DNA of 64,000 bases from Robiginitalea aestuariiviva (GTDB lineage: Bacteria; Bacteroidota; Bacteroidia; Flavobacteriales; Flavobacteriaceae). The stretch's first letter is position 1; the number at the start of each line of letters is the position of its first letter. The stretch covers positions 308,965-372,964 of the forward strand of contig NZ_JARPUQ010000001.1 in the NCBI RefSeq assembly GCF_029537735.1, given 5' to 3'. The translations under genes and the position numbers were made by a program. The notes under the pieces are model-generated. The model did no database searches. It had not been told where the DNA came from and saw only the letters and a program-made list of their open reading frames with translations. This document shows positions 42,296 through 49,918 of the stretch, piece after piece.

Positions 42296-43540
42296 TTATT
42301 CGTCCCTCAGGGCATTGATGACCCGGATGTTCGCAGCCCGCCATGCGGGAAAAAAGCCGGCTACCGTGCCAGCCAGAATCAGGACGCCTACCGTAGTCAG
42401 GGCCACATTCAGGTTCACCGATGGGTTCATGATGTAATCTACCTCTACATGGGGCCCTACCAGTTCCAGCAGGCCCATACTGAAGATCAGGCCGGCAAAT
42501 CCCGAAAAGGCCGTAACAAAGATGGCTTCGTGAAGGATCATCCCCACAATGGACCAGGGCTTGGCCCCCAGGGCCTTGCGGATACCGATTTCCCGGGTGC
42601 GTTCCTTGACCACAATCAGCATGATATTGCTTACCCCCACTACCCCGGCAATGATGGTACACACCCCTACAAACCAGAAAAAGAGCTTGATGTTATTGGT
42701 CAGGCTGTAATACCGCTTGGCCTCTTCCATGGCGCTCCATACCTGGATGGCGCTTGTGTCGTCCGGGGCCACCGTATGCACCTGCTGCAGATACTGCCGC
42801 AACTGGTCTTTAAAGGCAATGGCCTGGGCCACAGCCTGGTCGAAGGTTTCGGCCGGCGGCAGGGTGTAGGCCAGGTTATTGAGGCGGTCGCCCCCGTTAA
42901 AGACTTTCTGAGCAGTCTTTAATGGAATATACAGTCGCTCTTCCTCCCGGTCTTCCTGTTCTTTATACACCCCGATCACCTTAAAGGGGATACCGGAGAA
43001 TTCCACAAATTCCCCTATGGGGGTATCCAAATCGCCAAAGACATCCTTTCTAATCTTCTCGCCGATCACCACCACCTTAGCCGTTTGTTGGTGGTCCGCA
43101 GCGTTGAGGAAGCGGCCCTGGGTCATATGGGCGTTCTCGATAAACTGGAAATCCGCATCCACGCCCTGTACGCCGTACACCAGGGCTTCGTTCCCATAGG
43201 TTACGGATACCCCGCCCACAAAAATGCGGGGGCTTTCATATTCGATGCGATCGCGGTTGCCCTGGCTCCAGTGGTCAAAATTCTCGTTGCGTAACTGTAT
43301 GCGGCGCCCGGGGTTCAGGCCCTTGAATTCCTTGGTTGTGGTGCCGGGCCAGACCCAGACGGAAGTGGAGGCGTCCTGTTCAAACTCGTGGGCAATCCCG
43401 TTGCGCATACCTTGCCCGAACCCCAGCAGGATTACCAGGATAAAGATACCGGAGGCCACAGAGAGCCCGGTAAGAAAGGTGCGCAGTTTGTTCTTTCGAA
43501 GGGTATCGAAGATTTCCTGCCAACGTTCCAGGTCGAACAT
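42296..43540 (-). CDS. MacB-type ABC transporter permease D
   Basis: FtsX/MacB-like permease of 414 residues, the first gene of the export operon. N-terminal [17 protein letters not shown] and helix, MacB_PCD domain, three C-terminal helices with loop VKERTREIGIRKALGAKPWSI. It is most like permease B. The upstream region (43541-43638) has no clear consensus promoter, so the control of the whole operon is not visible. Confidence 0.94.
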   Translation of the reverse strand: MFDLERWQEIFDTLRKNKLRTFLTGLSVASGIFILVILLGFGQGMRNGIAHEFEQDASTSVWVWPGTTTKEFKGLNPGRRIQLRNENFDHWSQGNRDRIEYESPRIFVGGVSVTYGNEALVYGVQGVDADFQFIENAHMTQGRFLNAADHQQTAKVVVIGEKIRKDVFGDLDTPIGEFVEFSGIPFKVIGVYKEQEDREEERLYIPLKTAQKVFNGGDRLNNLAYTLPPAETFDQAVAQAIAFKDQLRQYLQQVHTVAPDDTSAIQVWSAMEEAKRYYSLTNNIKLFFWFVGVCTIIAGVVGVSNIMLIVVKERTREIGIRKALGAKPWSIVGMILHEAIFVTAFSGFAGLIFSMGLLELVGPHVEVDYIMNPSVNLNVALTTVGVLILAGTVAGFFPAWRAANIRVINALRDE

Positions 43541-43638
43541 GGGTTGGTCTATTGATTGATGAACAGCCAGACGGCTTACCTAGTAGACGGCCCGGGGCAG
43601 GAATTGTTACAGTAAAGCGGCAGAAAAATCCCAGGAGA

Positions 43639-43845
43639 TCAGGATTTTAATTTGCGGTAGACCAGGAAAATGATGGCCCCCACCAGGACGTAGGGAATCG
43701 CCATCAGGTAAATGATGCCGTTGTTGATGCCTTCGGCTACCCCGTTGTCTCCCCCGCTTTCCAGTACGGCACGGCACATGGCACATTGGCCGTAAATGGC
43801 CGGGGCGGCCAGGAGCAATAGCAGAAAAAAGACGGCTTTCTTCAT
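43639..43845 (-). CDS. Small exported membrane peptide with CxxC, 68 aa
   Basis: Unassigned protein with a signal peptide ending AIYGQ, immediately followed by CAMCRAVLES, a polar Gly/Asn-rich stretch and one C-terminal transmembrane helix (IIYLMAIPYVLVGAIIFLVY) with a basic tail. The CxxC would face the periplasm. The ATG at 43845 lies 2 bp after the DUF420 stop, so it belongs to the oxidase-assembly unit; a TTG two codons upstream is the alternative. The context suggests a role in copper or thiol handling during oxidase assembly, which is inference. Confidence 0.75.
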   Translation of the reverse strand: MKKAVFFLLLLLAAPAIYGQCAMCRAVLESGGDNGVAEGINNGIIYLMAIPYVLVGAIIFLVYRKLKS

Positions 43846-43847
43846 CT

Positions 43848-44384
43848 TCAATACGGATAATACGGGGCAATCATCAGGTATACCACCACCCCGGTTACGG
43901 CTACGTACAGCCAGATGGGAAAGGTAACCCGGGCCAGTTTCCGGTGTCCTTTAAAATCCCCCAGGTAGGCCTTGGCATAGGTACGCAGCACCAATGGGAT
44001 TACGGCAATGGACAACAGGATGTGGCTGATCAAAATGGCGTAATACAGGATGCGCACCGCACCCGTGCCCCCAAAGGGCGTAGACTCCGAGGTCATGTGG
44101 TAGGCTACGTACATCACCAGAAACAACAGGGAGAGGACAATGCAGGTTACCATCAGCTTCTGGTGGGTGGCCCGCTTGCCCTGGCGGATGGCCCAGAGGG
44201 CAGCCAGCAGCAGTACGGCCGTAAGGGCATTGATGCCGGCGTAGATGGGCGGCAGGAAGCCCAGGGGTTCCGCCCCGGGGATTTTAATGCCAAAGAGGAT
44301 GGCCACCACCACGGGGATCGCGATGGAAACAATCCAGATCCAACGGTTAAATTGACGCTCTTTTTGGGTAGTTTCAGGGCTCAT
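43848..44384 (-). CDS. DUF420 integral membrane protein
   Basis: Membrane protein of 178 residues with about five helices and conserved His residues (THQKLM, AYHMTSE, ISHILLSI, GHRKLARVTFPIWLYVAVTGVVVY read in parts), as in the DUF420/CtaM-like group linked to heme-copper oxidase maturation. CtaM in Bacillus and Staphylococcus is needed for active oxidase; the relationship is by family, not proven here. ATG 44384 overlaps the SCO stop by 11 bp; an upstream TTG is less likely. Confidence 0.9.
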   Translation of the reverse strand: MSPETTQKERQFNRWIWIVSIAIPVVVAILFGIKIPGAEPLGFLPPIYAGINALTAVLLLAALWAIRQGKRATHQKLMVTCIVLSLLFLVMYVAYHMTSESTPFGGTGAVRILYYAILISHILLSIAVIPLVLRTYAKAYLGDFKGHRKLARVTFPIWLYVAVTGVVVYLMIAPYYPY

Positions 44385-45111
44385 AGGGTTCTTCCAGTAA
44401 TTTTTCAATATCGGCTTTCAGCAGGCTGATTTGTTCGGTTTCGCCTGCCGCATTGGCCCCCTGGGCCTGGGTAATGGTGCCCCGGTAGTACACAATGGGG
44501 TTCCCGTATTCGTCCTTGCGGGAGCGGATATAGCCGTTTTTGTCGATCAGGGCAAAAAGCCCGGAATGCTCAAAGCCACCCGGCACATCCGGCATCTCGG
44601 CGGCAAAAATGTTGTATCCGGCATTGGCCAGCTCGTAAATACTGTCCCGCTCCCCGGTGAGCAGGTGCCAGTCCATATCCGTAATGCCATACCGCTCCGC
44701 ATAGGCCTTAAGCACGCCTGGGGTATCGTAGCGGGGGTTGATCGTAAAGGAGGCCACCCCAAAGTCTTCTTTGTCTGCAAAGGTCTCCTGCAGATCCAGG
44801 AGGTTCTGGGTCATTACCGGGCAAATGGTGGGGCAGGTGGTAAAGAAGAACTCCGCCACATAGACCTTTCCGCGGTAATCGGCATCGGTAATAAGCAGGC
44901 TGTCCTGGTTCAGCAAGGCAAAGGAAGGGGCCTTCCGGCGCTCGCCATTCAGGGTAATGTACTCCAGGGGGCCTGCCTCCGTACTGATCCGGTCGTGTTG
45001 CACCACTGCCCCTGCCTGGAATCGCTCCAGGATTTCAGGTACGAAGATGATCCCGAAAACCAGGATAACGGCTCCGATCCAGATGTAGTGGTATTTTCCT
45101 TGCTTTGCCAT
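44374..45111 (-). CDS. SCO1/SenC-family copper chaperone
   Basis: Membrane-anchored thioredoxin-fold protein of 245 residues that inserts copper into the CuA site of cytochrome c oxidase. N-terminal helix (about 9-26), copper-binding TCPTICP (CxxxC) and the ligand His in GGFEHSGLFALID are present. It lies in the same unit as DUF420 and the CxxC peptide, 20 bp after the 209-aa gene. Confidence 0.94.
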   Translation of the reverse strand: MAKQGKYHYIWIGAVILVFGIIFVPEILERFQAGAVVQHDRISTEAGPLEYITLNGERRKAPSFALLNQDSLLITDADYRGKVYVAEFFFTTCPTICPVMTQNLLDLQETFADKEDFGVASFTINPRYDTPGVLKAYAERYGITDMDWHLLTGERDSIYELANAGYNIFAAEMPDVPGGFEHSGLFALIDKNGYIRSRKDEYGNPIVYYRGTITQAQGANAAGETEQISLLKADIEKLLEEPYEP

Positions 45112-45131
45112 AGGTATGCTTCAGGCGGGCC

Positions 45132-45761
45132 TTAGCGGGTCTCCGACTGGTTCTTTTTCAGTGCCAGGCGGTATTCGGCCAGGATGATTTTGACATCGTC
45201 CTTCATCTTGTTATTCAGGTCTGCCACCGAGGTGGCGTCGAACCCGTATTTCAACCCTTCGTCTTCGTCCTGGGAGCGCCCGCGCAGGTTCGCATCCTTG
45301 TCCACGATAAATACGTAAGGCGTGGCCCCGGATTGATCCAATTCCAGGTCTGTTCCCAGGGAGGCAAAAAAAGCCCGGATTTCCGGCAGCTCTCCGTAAA
45401 CGAATTCCCAGCCCCTAAGGTCCGTAAACCCACCCAGTTCCTTTTTCAGTTCCGCAACCTGGGCTTCTGCCCCCTTGCGGACCACCATCAGTACCTGGAA
45501 GTCCCGAAATTCGTAAAAGGGTTTATAGATCTTCTGGTTCAGGTTAAAGGCATGGCCCTTCTTGGTATCTACCTCCGAACCCAGAAAGCCAAGGATGGTG
45601 ATGCGTCCCTGCAATTCCCCTCCGCCTTCAAAGGCTTCCAGGGTGCCGACCGGACCCGATAAAACGGGCAGGCGGCCAAAATTGGTTACCCCGGAGGCAA
45701 AAAACAAATACACCACCAGGGGCAATACAAACAGAACAATAAGGACCAGAGTCTTTTTCAT
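45132..45761 (-). CDS. Membrane-anchored thioredoxin-like protein without redox cysteines, 209 aa
   Basis: Unrecognised protein with one N-terminal helix (about 5-24) and a periplasmic domain whose order of elements (GRITILGFLGSEV, FQVLMVVRKG, TPYVFIVDKDANLRGR) follows a thioredoxin/SCO fold. No cysteine is present, so it cannot bind copper in the SCO way. First gene of the oxidase-assembly unit with SCO and DUF420. It may be a degenerate SCO paralogue that acts as a scaffold. A -7 box lies 14 bp upstream. Confidence 0.8.
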   Translation of the reverse strand: MKKTLVLIVLFVLPLVVYLFFASGVTNFGRLPVLSGPVGTLEAFEGGGELQGRITILGFLGSEVDTKKGHAFNLNQKIYKPFYEFRDFQVLMVVRKGAEAQVAELKKELGGFTDLRGWEFVYGELPEIRAFFASLGTDLELDQSGATPYVFIVDKDANLRGRSQDEDEGLKYGFDATSVADLNNKMKDDVKIILAEYRLALKKNQSETR

Positions 45762-45775
45762 AGCCTATAGGGGTA

Positions 45776-45783
45776 CAAAAATA
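45776..45783 (-). promoter_or_regulatory. -7 box of the oxidase-assembly unit
   Basis: TATTTTTG on the minus strand (exact consensus) 14 bp before the ATG at 45761. It is embedded in the T run of the terminator of the oxidase subunit IV gene. No TTG is at the usual -33 distance. Confidence 0.5.
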
Positions 45784-45810
45784 AAAAAAGACGGCCGTAG
45801 GACCGTCTTG
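45783..45810 (-). terminator. Terminator of the oxidase subunit III/IV unit
   Basis: On the minus strand AAGACGG pairs with CCGTCTT around an 8-nt loop, followed by a T run that passes directly into a -7 box. It starts about 20 bp after the subunit IV stop. Confidence 0.8.
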
Positions 45811-45829
45811 TAATGGGGTTAAATTTCCG

Positions 45830-46213
45830 TTAGAAATTCCAGCTGATGTAGGCGTCCTTCCAAACGTTATAGATATAATCCGCCTCAAAGAGCAGGATAA
45901 AAACCAGATAGCTCACCAGGAAAATCGGGGTCCATACAATAGCCCTGCGCAGGGAGGCCTTCTCGTCCCGCAGGTGCATGAAATCCCAGGCAATATAATA
46001 GGCCTTCACCAGGGTCAGGATGATAAAGATCCAGTTCAGGATTTTCATCCCGATAAAGGTATTGTGGGTCAGGATAGCCGGCTTGGTGATCCCCAATGCC
46101 ACTTCTATCGCCGTAACGATGGACAGGAACACCAGTACCCCCCAGATCTTTTGGGTGTTGGACTTGAATTTGAGCAGGCCTCTGAAAATCTCGAGTTTAT
46201 GATCGTGTGCCAT
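45830..46213 (-). CDS. Cytochrome c oxidase subunit IV-like protein
   Basis: Inner-membrane protein of 127 residues with three helices (about 25-43, 55-77, 93-112), matching the COX4_pro/CtaF-like family that accompanies bacterial heme-copper oxidases. It has no catalytic residues. It is co-transcribed after subunit III (29-bp gap). The catalytic subunits I and II are not in this window. Confidence 0.9.
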   Translation of the reverse strand: MAHDHKLEIFRGLLKFKSNTQKIWGVLVFLSIVTAIEVALGITKPAILTHNTFIGMKILNWIFIILTLVKAYYIAWDFMHLRDEKASLRRAIVWTPIFLVSYLVFILLFEADYIYNVWKDAYISWNF

Positions 46214-46242
46214 GAATCTGTACTGTTATCGCTTTAGATGGA

Positions 46243-47217
46243 TTAAACCAGGTAGAAAAAGGTGAATACGAAGACCCATACCAGGTCTACAAAGTGCCAG
46301 TAGAGCCCTACTTTCTCGACCATTTCATAATGCCCCCGGCGCTCGTAAGTACCCAGGATCACATTGAAGAAAATGATGATGTTGATCACCACCCCGGAGA
46401 ACACGTGGAACCCGTGGAACCCGGTGATGAAGAAGAAGAAGTCTGCAAAGAGGCGGCTGCCGTATTCGTTGCGGATCAGGTTGGCGCCTTCCACCACCAG
46501 GCGGGCGTCCTTGATTTTTTCCAGGGTTTGCTCCCGGTTCAGGACCGTTTTATGCCCGTCTTCATTCAATTGCTCAGTGCGGATCAGGATGTTCGGGTTG
46601 GCGCGCAGACCTTCGGCCACTTCCTCCACAGAGTAGGTGGGCAGGCTGCCTTCGGACTCAAACCAAATCCCATTGCGGGATTCCTGACGCTCCCGGGTTT
46701 CGGGCAGAGTGGCCGCAAAATCGGCCAGGGCAGCGCGTTCGCCGGTATCTGCCTTCACAAATTGCAGGATACGGCCGCCACGGGTTTCCACCGCGCCGTA
46801 ATCACCACGGATAAAGGTAGCCCATTCCCAGGCTTGGGACCCGACGAAGATAGCCCCTCCGATAATGGTGAGGAACATGTAGATAATCACCCGGTTTTTC
46901 ATCATGCGGTGACCCGCATCCACAGCCAGTACCATGGTCACAGAAGACATGATCAGGATAAAGGTCATAAAGGCCACATAGTACATGGGGAAGTTCCCGT
47001 GGAAAAACGGGACGTGGGTGAATACCTCATCGGCAATCGGCCAGGTTTCGATGAATTTGAATCGGGAAAAGCCGTAAGAAGCGAGAAAGCCCGAGAAGGT
47101 AAGTGCATCGGAAACGATGAAAAACCACATCATCATTTTGCCGTAGCTGGCGCCGAGCGGGCGGTTTCCACCCCCCCAAACGCTGCCTTCCGTGCCGGTC
47201 GTTACCGTAGAATCCAT
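46243..47217 (-). CDS. Heme-copper oxidase subunit III, long form
   Basis: Inner-membrane subunit of 324 residues. Family signatures: MMWFFIVSDALTFSGFLASY near the N terminus, WEWATF, and FFFITGFHGFHVFSGVVINI with HFVDLVWVFVFTFFYL at the C terminus. A hydrophilic insert of about 110 residues lies after WEWATFIRGDYG, making it longer than the 195-aa paralogue encoded upstream; such long forms are common in Flavobacteriia. It stabilises the oxidase core. It has a good promoter (47249-47277). Confidence 0.93.
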   Translation of the reverse strand: MDSTVTTGTEGSVWGGGNRPLGASYGKMMMWFFIVSDALTFSGFLASYGFSRFKFIETWPIADEVFTHVPFFHGNFPMYYVAFMTFILIMSSVTMVLAVDAGHRMMKNRVIIYMFLTIIGGAIFVGSQAWEWATFIRGDYGAVETRGGRILQFVKADTGERAALADFAATLPETRERQESRNGIWFESEGSLPTYSVEEVAEGLRANPNILIRTEQLNEDGHKTVLNREQTLEKIKDARLVVEGANLIRNEYGSRLFADFFFFITGFHGFHVFSGVVINIIIFFNVILGTYERRGHYEMVEKVGLYWHFVDLVWVFVFTFFYLV

Positions 47218-47248
47218 AGATACGTTTTGGGTATTAAGAGAATTTTAG

Positions 47249-47277
47249 CAAAAATACATTTTTTTATCTGTTACAAA
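47249..47277 (-). promoter_or_regulatory. Promoter of the oxidase subunit III/IV unit
   Basis: On the minus strand TTTG (complement 47274-47277), 17-nt spacer and TATTTTTG (complement 47249-47256) match the Bacteroidetes consensus. It is 31 bp upstream of the ATG at 47217. Confidence 0.7.
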
Positions 47278-47309
47278 AGCCAAAATGCCATGCATTTAAA
47301 AGGCTTTGC

Positions 47310-47897
47310 CTACCGGTAAAAATTGAAAAAGAATACCAGGTAAAGCCAGAGCAGGTCCAGGAAATGCCAGAAGGTAATCCCGAGTTCCATCCCCAGCATA
47401 CGCCCAGGGCCGTAACGCCCCCGCAGTTGTTTGTATACCACTACCAGCAGGGAAATGATTCCTGCAACCACGTGCAGAATGTGCACGGCGGCAATGAGAA
47501 AGACATAGGAAAGGGTGATGCTGCTGGTAGGGCCTGTAAAGTAATACCCGTAACTGATCATTTCCGAAAAGCCCATAAACTGGGATACGATAAAGGCAAT
47601 TCCCAGCAATAGGGTAAGCCCCAGCAGGAGGCTGCCAGCCCTTTGTTGCCCGGTCCTGACGGCCCGCAACGCCAGCCAGTAGGTCAGGCTGCTGACCAGC
47701 AGGATGCCCGTACTCACCCAGAAGGCCCCGGGCAGGGTAAAGTCCTGCAACCAGTCTTCCCGGGTACTGCTCACAATATAGGCACTGGTCCAGCCCGCAA
47801 AGGTCATCAGCAGGCTCGCAATCCCGAACCACAACATCATCTTCCTTGCCCGGTCATGCCGGGTCTCTGTCGTCACTTCCATTTCCTTTTTGTTCAT
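47310..47897 (-). CDS. Heme-copper oxidase subunit III, short form
   Basis: Inner-membrane protein of 195 residues with five helices and the subunit III pattern KMMLWFGIASLLMTFAGW, FMGFSEMISYGYYFTG, HILHVVAGIISLLV and FWHFLDLLWLYLVFFFNFYR. It overlaps the heme O synthase stop codon by 4 bp (ATGA), so translation is coupled. It is shorter and more canonical than the paralogue that follows after 92 bp. Confidence 0.93.
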   Translation of the reverse strand: MNKKEMEVTTETRHDRARKMMLWFGIASLLMTFAGWTSAYIVSSTREDWLQDFTLPGAFWVSTGILLVSSLTYWLALRAVRTGQQRAGSLLLGLTLLLGIAFIVSQFMGFSEMISYGYYFTGPTSSITLSYVFLIAAVHILHVVAGIISLLVVVYKQLRGRYGPGRMLGMELGITFWHFLDLLWLYLVFFFNFYR

Positions 47898-48802
47898 CCT
47901 ATATATTTATCGGCAACATATACAATTTGCATCAGGCTGATGTAGGTTACGCTGCTCAGCATCAGGCTTCGGGCAGATTGCCGGTCCCGCCGCTCATAGA
48001 GCCGCAGGGCAAACCACAACATCACCAGGCCCATGGTAAAAATGAGCACGGCTGCAGGCACCGAGAGGGTGAGCCTGCCCGTAATCCCAAATACCGGTAT
48101 TACTGAAATCACGATCATCCAGATGGTGTACATAATAATTTGTACAACCGTGCCTGTATCCTTTTTACCCGTGGGCAGCATTTTAAACCCGCCCCGGCGG
48201 TAGTCCTCGTCCAGCATCCAGCCCAGCGCCCAGAAATGCGGGAACTGCCAGAAGAACTGTATCATAAAAAGGGTGCCCGGTTCAATCCCGAATTGCCCGG
48301 TGGCTGCCACCCACCCCAGCATAAAAGGGATGGCCCCGGGAAAGGCCCCGGCAAAGACGGAGAGGGGTGTAATCGTTTTTAAGGGCGTATACACACAGGT
48401 ATACAGGAATATAGACAATGCCCCGAATAAGGCGGTACGCGGGTTGAGCTGGTAGAGCAACACCACGCCGGCCAGGGTCATGGCCGAGGCGATCAGCAGG
48501 GCTGTTGCCACACTGATGCGGCCCGCCGGGATGGGGCGGTTTTTCGTGCGGTGCATCCGGGCGTCCAGGTCGCGCTCTATCACCTGGTTAAAGGCATTGG
48601 AAGCCCCTACCATGGCGTATCCGCCAAGGACCAGCAACAAGATGGGCTTCAGGGCAATACCCTGGGCTCCAAGCAGGTATCCGGCCACGGCAGAAAAGAC
48701 CACGCTTACAGCCAGTTTGGCTTTAGTAAGGGTCTTAAAGTCTGCATAAACCAACTGTAACCTGCTGGCCTGAACAGTCCCTGCGGCGGATTTCATAGGC
48801 AT
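47894..48802 (-). CDS. ctaB: Protoheme IX farnesyltransferase (heme O synthase)
   Basis: UbiA-type prenyltransferase of 302 residues with about nine helices; converts heme B to heme O for the oxidase. The first Asp-rich motif is NAFNQVIERDLDARMHRT, followed by KNRPIP; the YTPLKTITPLSVF loop and LDEDYRRGGFKMLP are also typical. Start ATG 48802 or 48796. It leads the unit with the short subunit III. A -7 box lies 14 bp upstream. Confidence 0.96.
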   Translation of the reverse strand: MPMKSAAGTVQASRLQLVYADFKTLTKAKLAVSVVFSAVAGYLLGAQGIALKPILLLVLGGYAMVGASNAFNQVIERDLDARMHRTKNRPIPAGRISVATALLIASAMTLAGVVLLYQLNPRTALFGALSIFLYTCVYTPLKTITPLSVFAGAFPGAIPFMLGWVAATGQFGIEPGTLFMIQFFWQFPHFWALGWMLDEDYRRGGFKMLPTGKKDTGTVVQIIMYTIWMIVISVIPVFGITGRLTLSVPAAVLIFTMGLVMLWFALRLYERRDRQSARSLMLSSVTYISLMQIVYVADKYIG

Positions 48803-48816
48803 TTCCTATCGGCCCG

Positions 48817-48824
48817 CAAAGATA
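48817..48824 (-). promoter_or_regulatory. -7 box of ctaB
   Basis: TATCTTTG on the minus strand (exact consensus), 14 bp before the ATG at 48802. A TTA with a 21-nt spacer is the best -33 candidate. Confidence 0.55.
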
Positions 48825-49005
48825 AGGGTCAATTCCCTAATGTGCTAATTTGAAACGCTGTCGATTTGAAAATGAATGGCTGAGGCGGGCGTGTTTTGGT
48901 TGGGACTCGGAAATAGGGGGCCCACCCTCCCTCCCGGAGCTAAACTAACCCCCCGCCCTGCAACTTCCCAGCAGCCTGTTTCAAATCACAGCTTCTATTT
49001 CAGGA

Positions 49006-49761
49006 CTATTGGTCCAGCACAAATTGGATAGGCACCGTATACCGCACCGCCACAGGGATGCCCTGCACCCGTGCCGGAAGCATCCGGGGCAGGCCGGAAA
49101 TAATCCGTTCAGCTTCCGCCTCCAGCACCAGGGCCGGGCCGCGCAGTCGCAGCTGCCCCACCACCCCGCCCGGGTCAATCACAAATTCCACCATCACCCG
49201 TCCCTGCTGCCCGGTAGCCACTGCCGATTCCGGGTACCGGAAATTTTTGCGGATGTGGCGGGTAAGTTGCCGCTGAAAACAGGCCAGGCGCTCTTCTGGC
49301 CCCGTTTCCTCGCACCCGGGAAACACCGGCAATTCCTGAACACTTAAGACATGGTAAACGGCTGGCTCCGGATCGGATCCGGATGGAGTGGCAGCCGGCG
49401 AAAAGGGCCGGGGCAGAGATATCGGCGGGACAATATCCGGTGGGTTGGCAGCGGGGGTCTGTACCTCCAGCGGAAGTACCTGTATGGGTTTCGGACGGGG
49501 TGGGGCCTTAGGCCGGGGTGCCTGGGCCATTTCTTTAGGTGGCTCCTCCATGACAAAAAACACCGGTGCCTCCTCCAGGGATTCGGGGGGAGCCTGCCGG
49601 GGCGGCACCTCCGGCCAAACCCACTCCAGGGCGATATAAGAAATTAGCATGGCCAGGATCAGGCCAATCTGAAATCGGAGGACCCCGCTCCGGGGCAGGG
49701 ACACCTCCGCTTTGGTTACACGGCGTTTGGAAGGGGTCTTGGAAGACGCAGTAGTTTTCAT
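49006..49761 (-). CDS. TonB-family energy transducer, copy 1
   Basis: Inner-membrane-anchored periplasmic protein of 251 residues. Basic N terminus, one helix (FQIGLILAMLISYIALEW, about 30-47), a Pro-rich linker (about 80-130) and a C-terminal TonB domain (about 155-250) with RHIRKNFRYPESA and QGRVMVEFVID. The flavobacterial variant motif FPGCE and a second Cys (RLACF) are present and may form a disulfide. It couples proton motive force to outer-membrane TonB-dependent receptors. It lies downstream of copy 2 but behind a terminator, so it is probably expressed separately. ExbB/ExbD are not nearby. Confidence 0.92.
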   Translation of the reverse strand: MKTTASSKTPSKRRVTKAEVSLPRSGVLRFQIGLILAMLISYIALEWVWPEVPPRQAPPESLEEAPVFFVMEEPPKEMAQAPRPKAPPRPKPIQVLPLEVQTPAANPPDIVPPISLPRPFSPAATPSGSDPEPAVYHVLSVQELPVFPGCEETGPEERLACFQRQLTRHIRKNFRYPESAVATGQQGRVMVEFVIDPGGVVGQLRLRGPALVLEAEAERIISGLPRMLPARVQGIPVAVRYTVPIQFVLDQ

Positions 49762-49863
49762 GATTCAAGGGTTTTAGGTTACCCTGAATCCGGCACAAAA
49801 AGCATTCCCCAGGCCTTTGCAAATACCTGCCAATGAGGGAACAGTCCCTTTGGGTGAGTCAAC

Positions 49864-49896
49864 GAAAAACAAAAAGCCCGGCTTCAGGGCCGGGCT
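49864..49896 (-). terminator. Terminator of TonB copy 2
   Basis: 8-bp stem AGCCCGGC (49875-49882) / GCCGGGCT (49889-49896) with a 6-nt loop; on the minus strand it is followed by a T-rich run (TTTTTGTTTTT). It starts about 22 bp after the stop codon. Confidence 0.85.
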
Positions 49897-49918
49897 CTTG
49901 TTTATAAGTTGGAACCGA

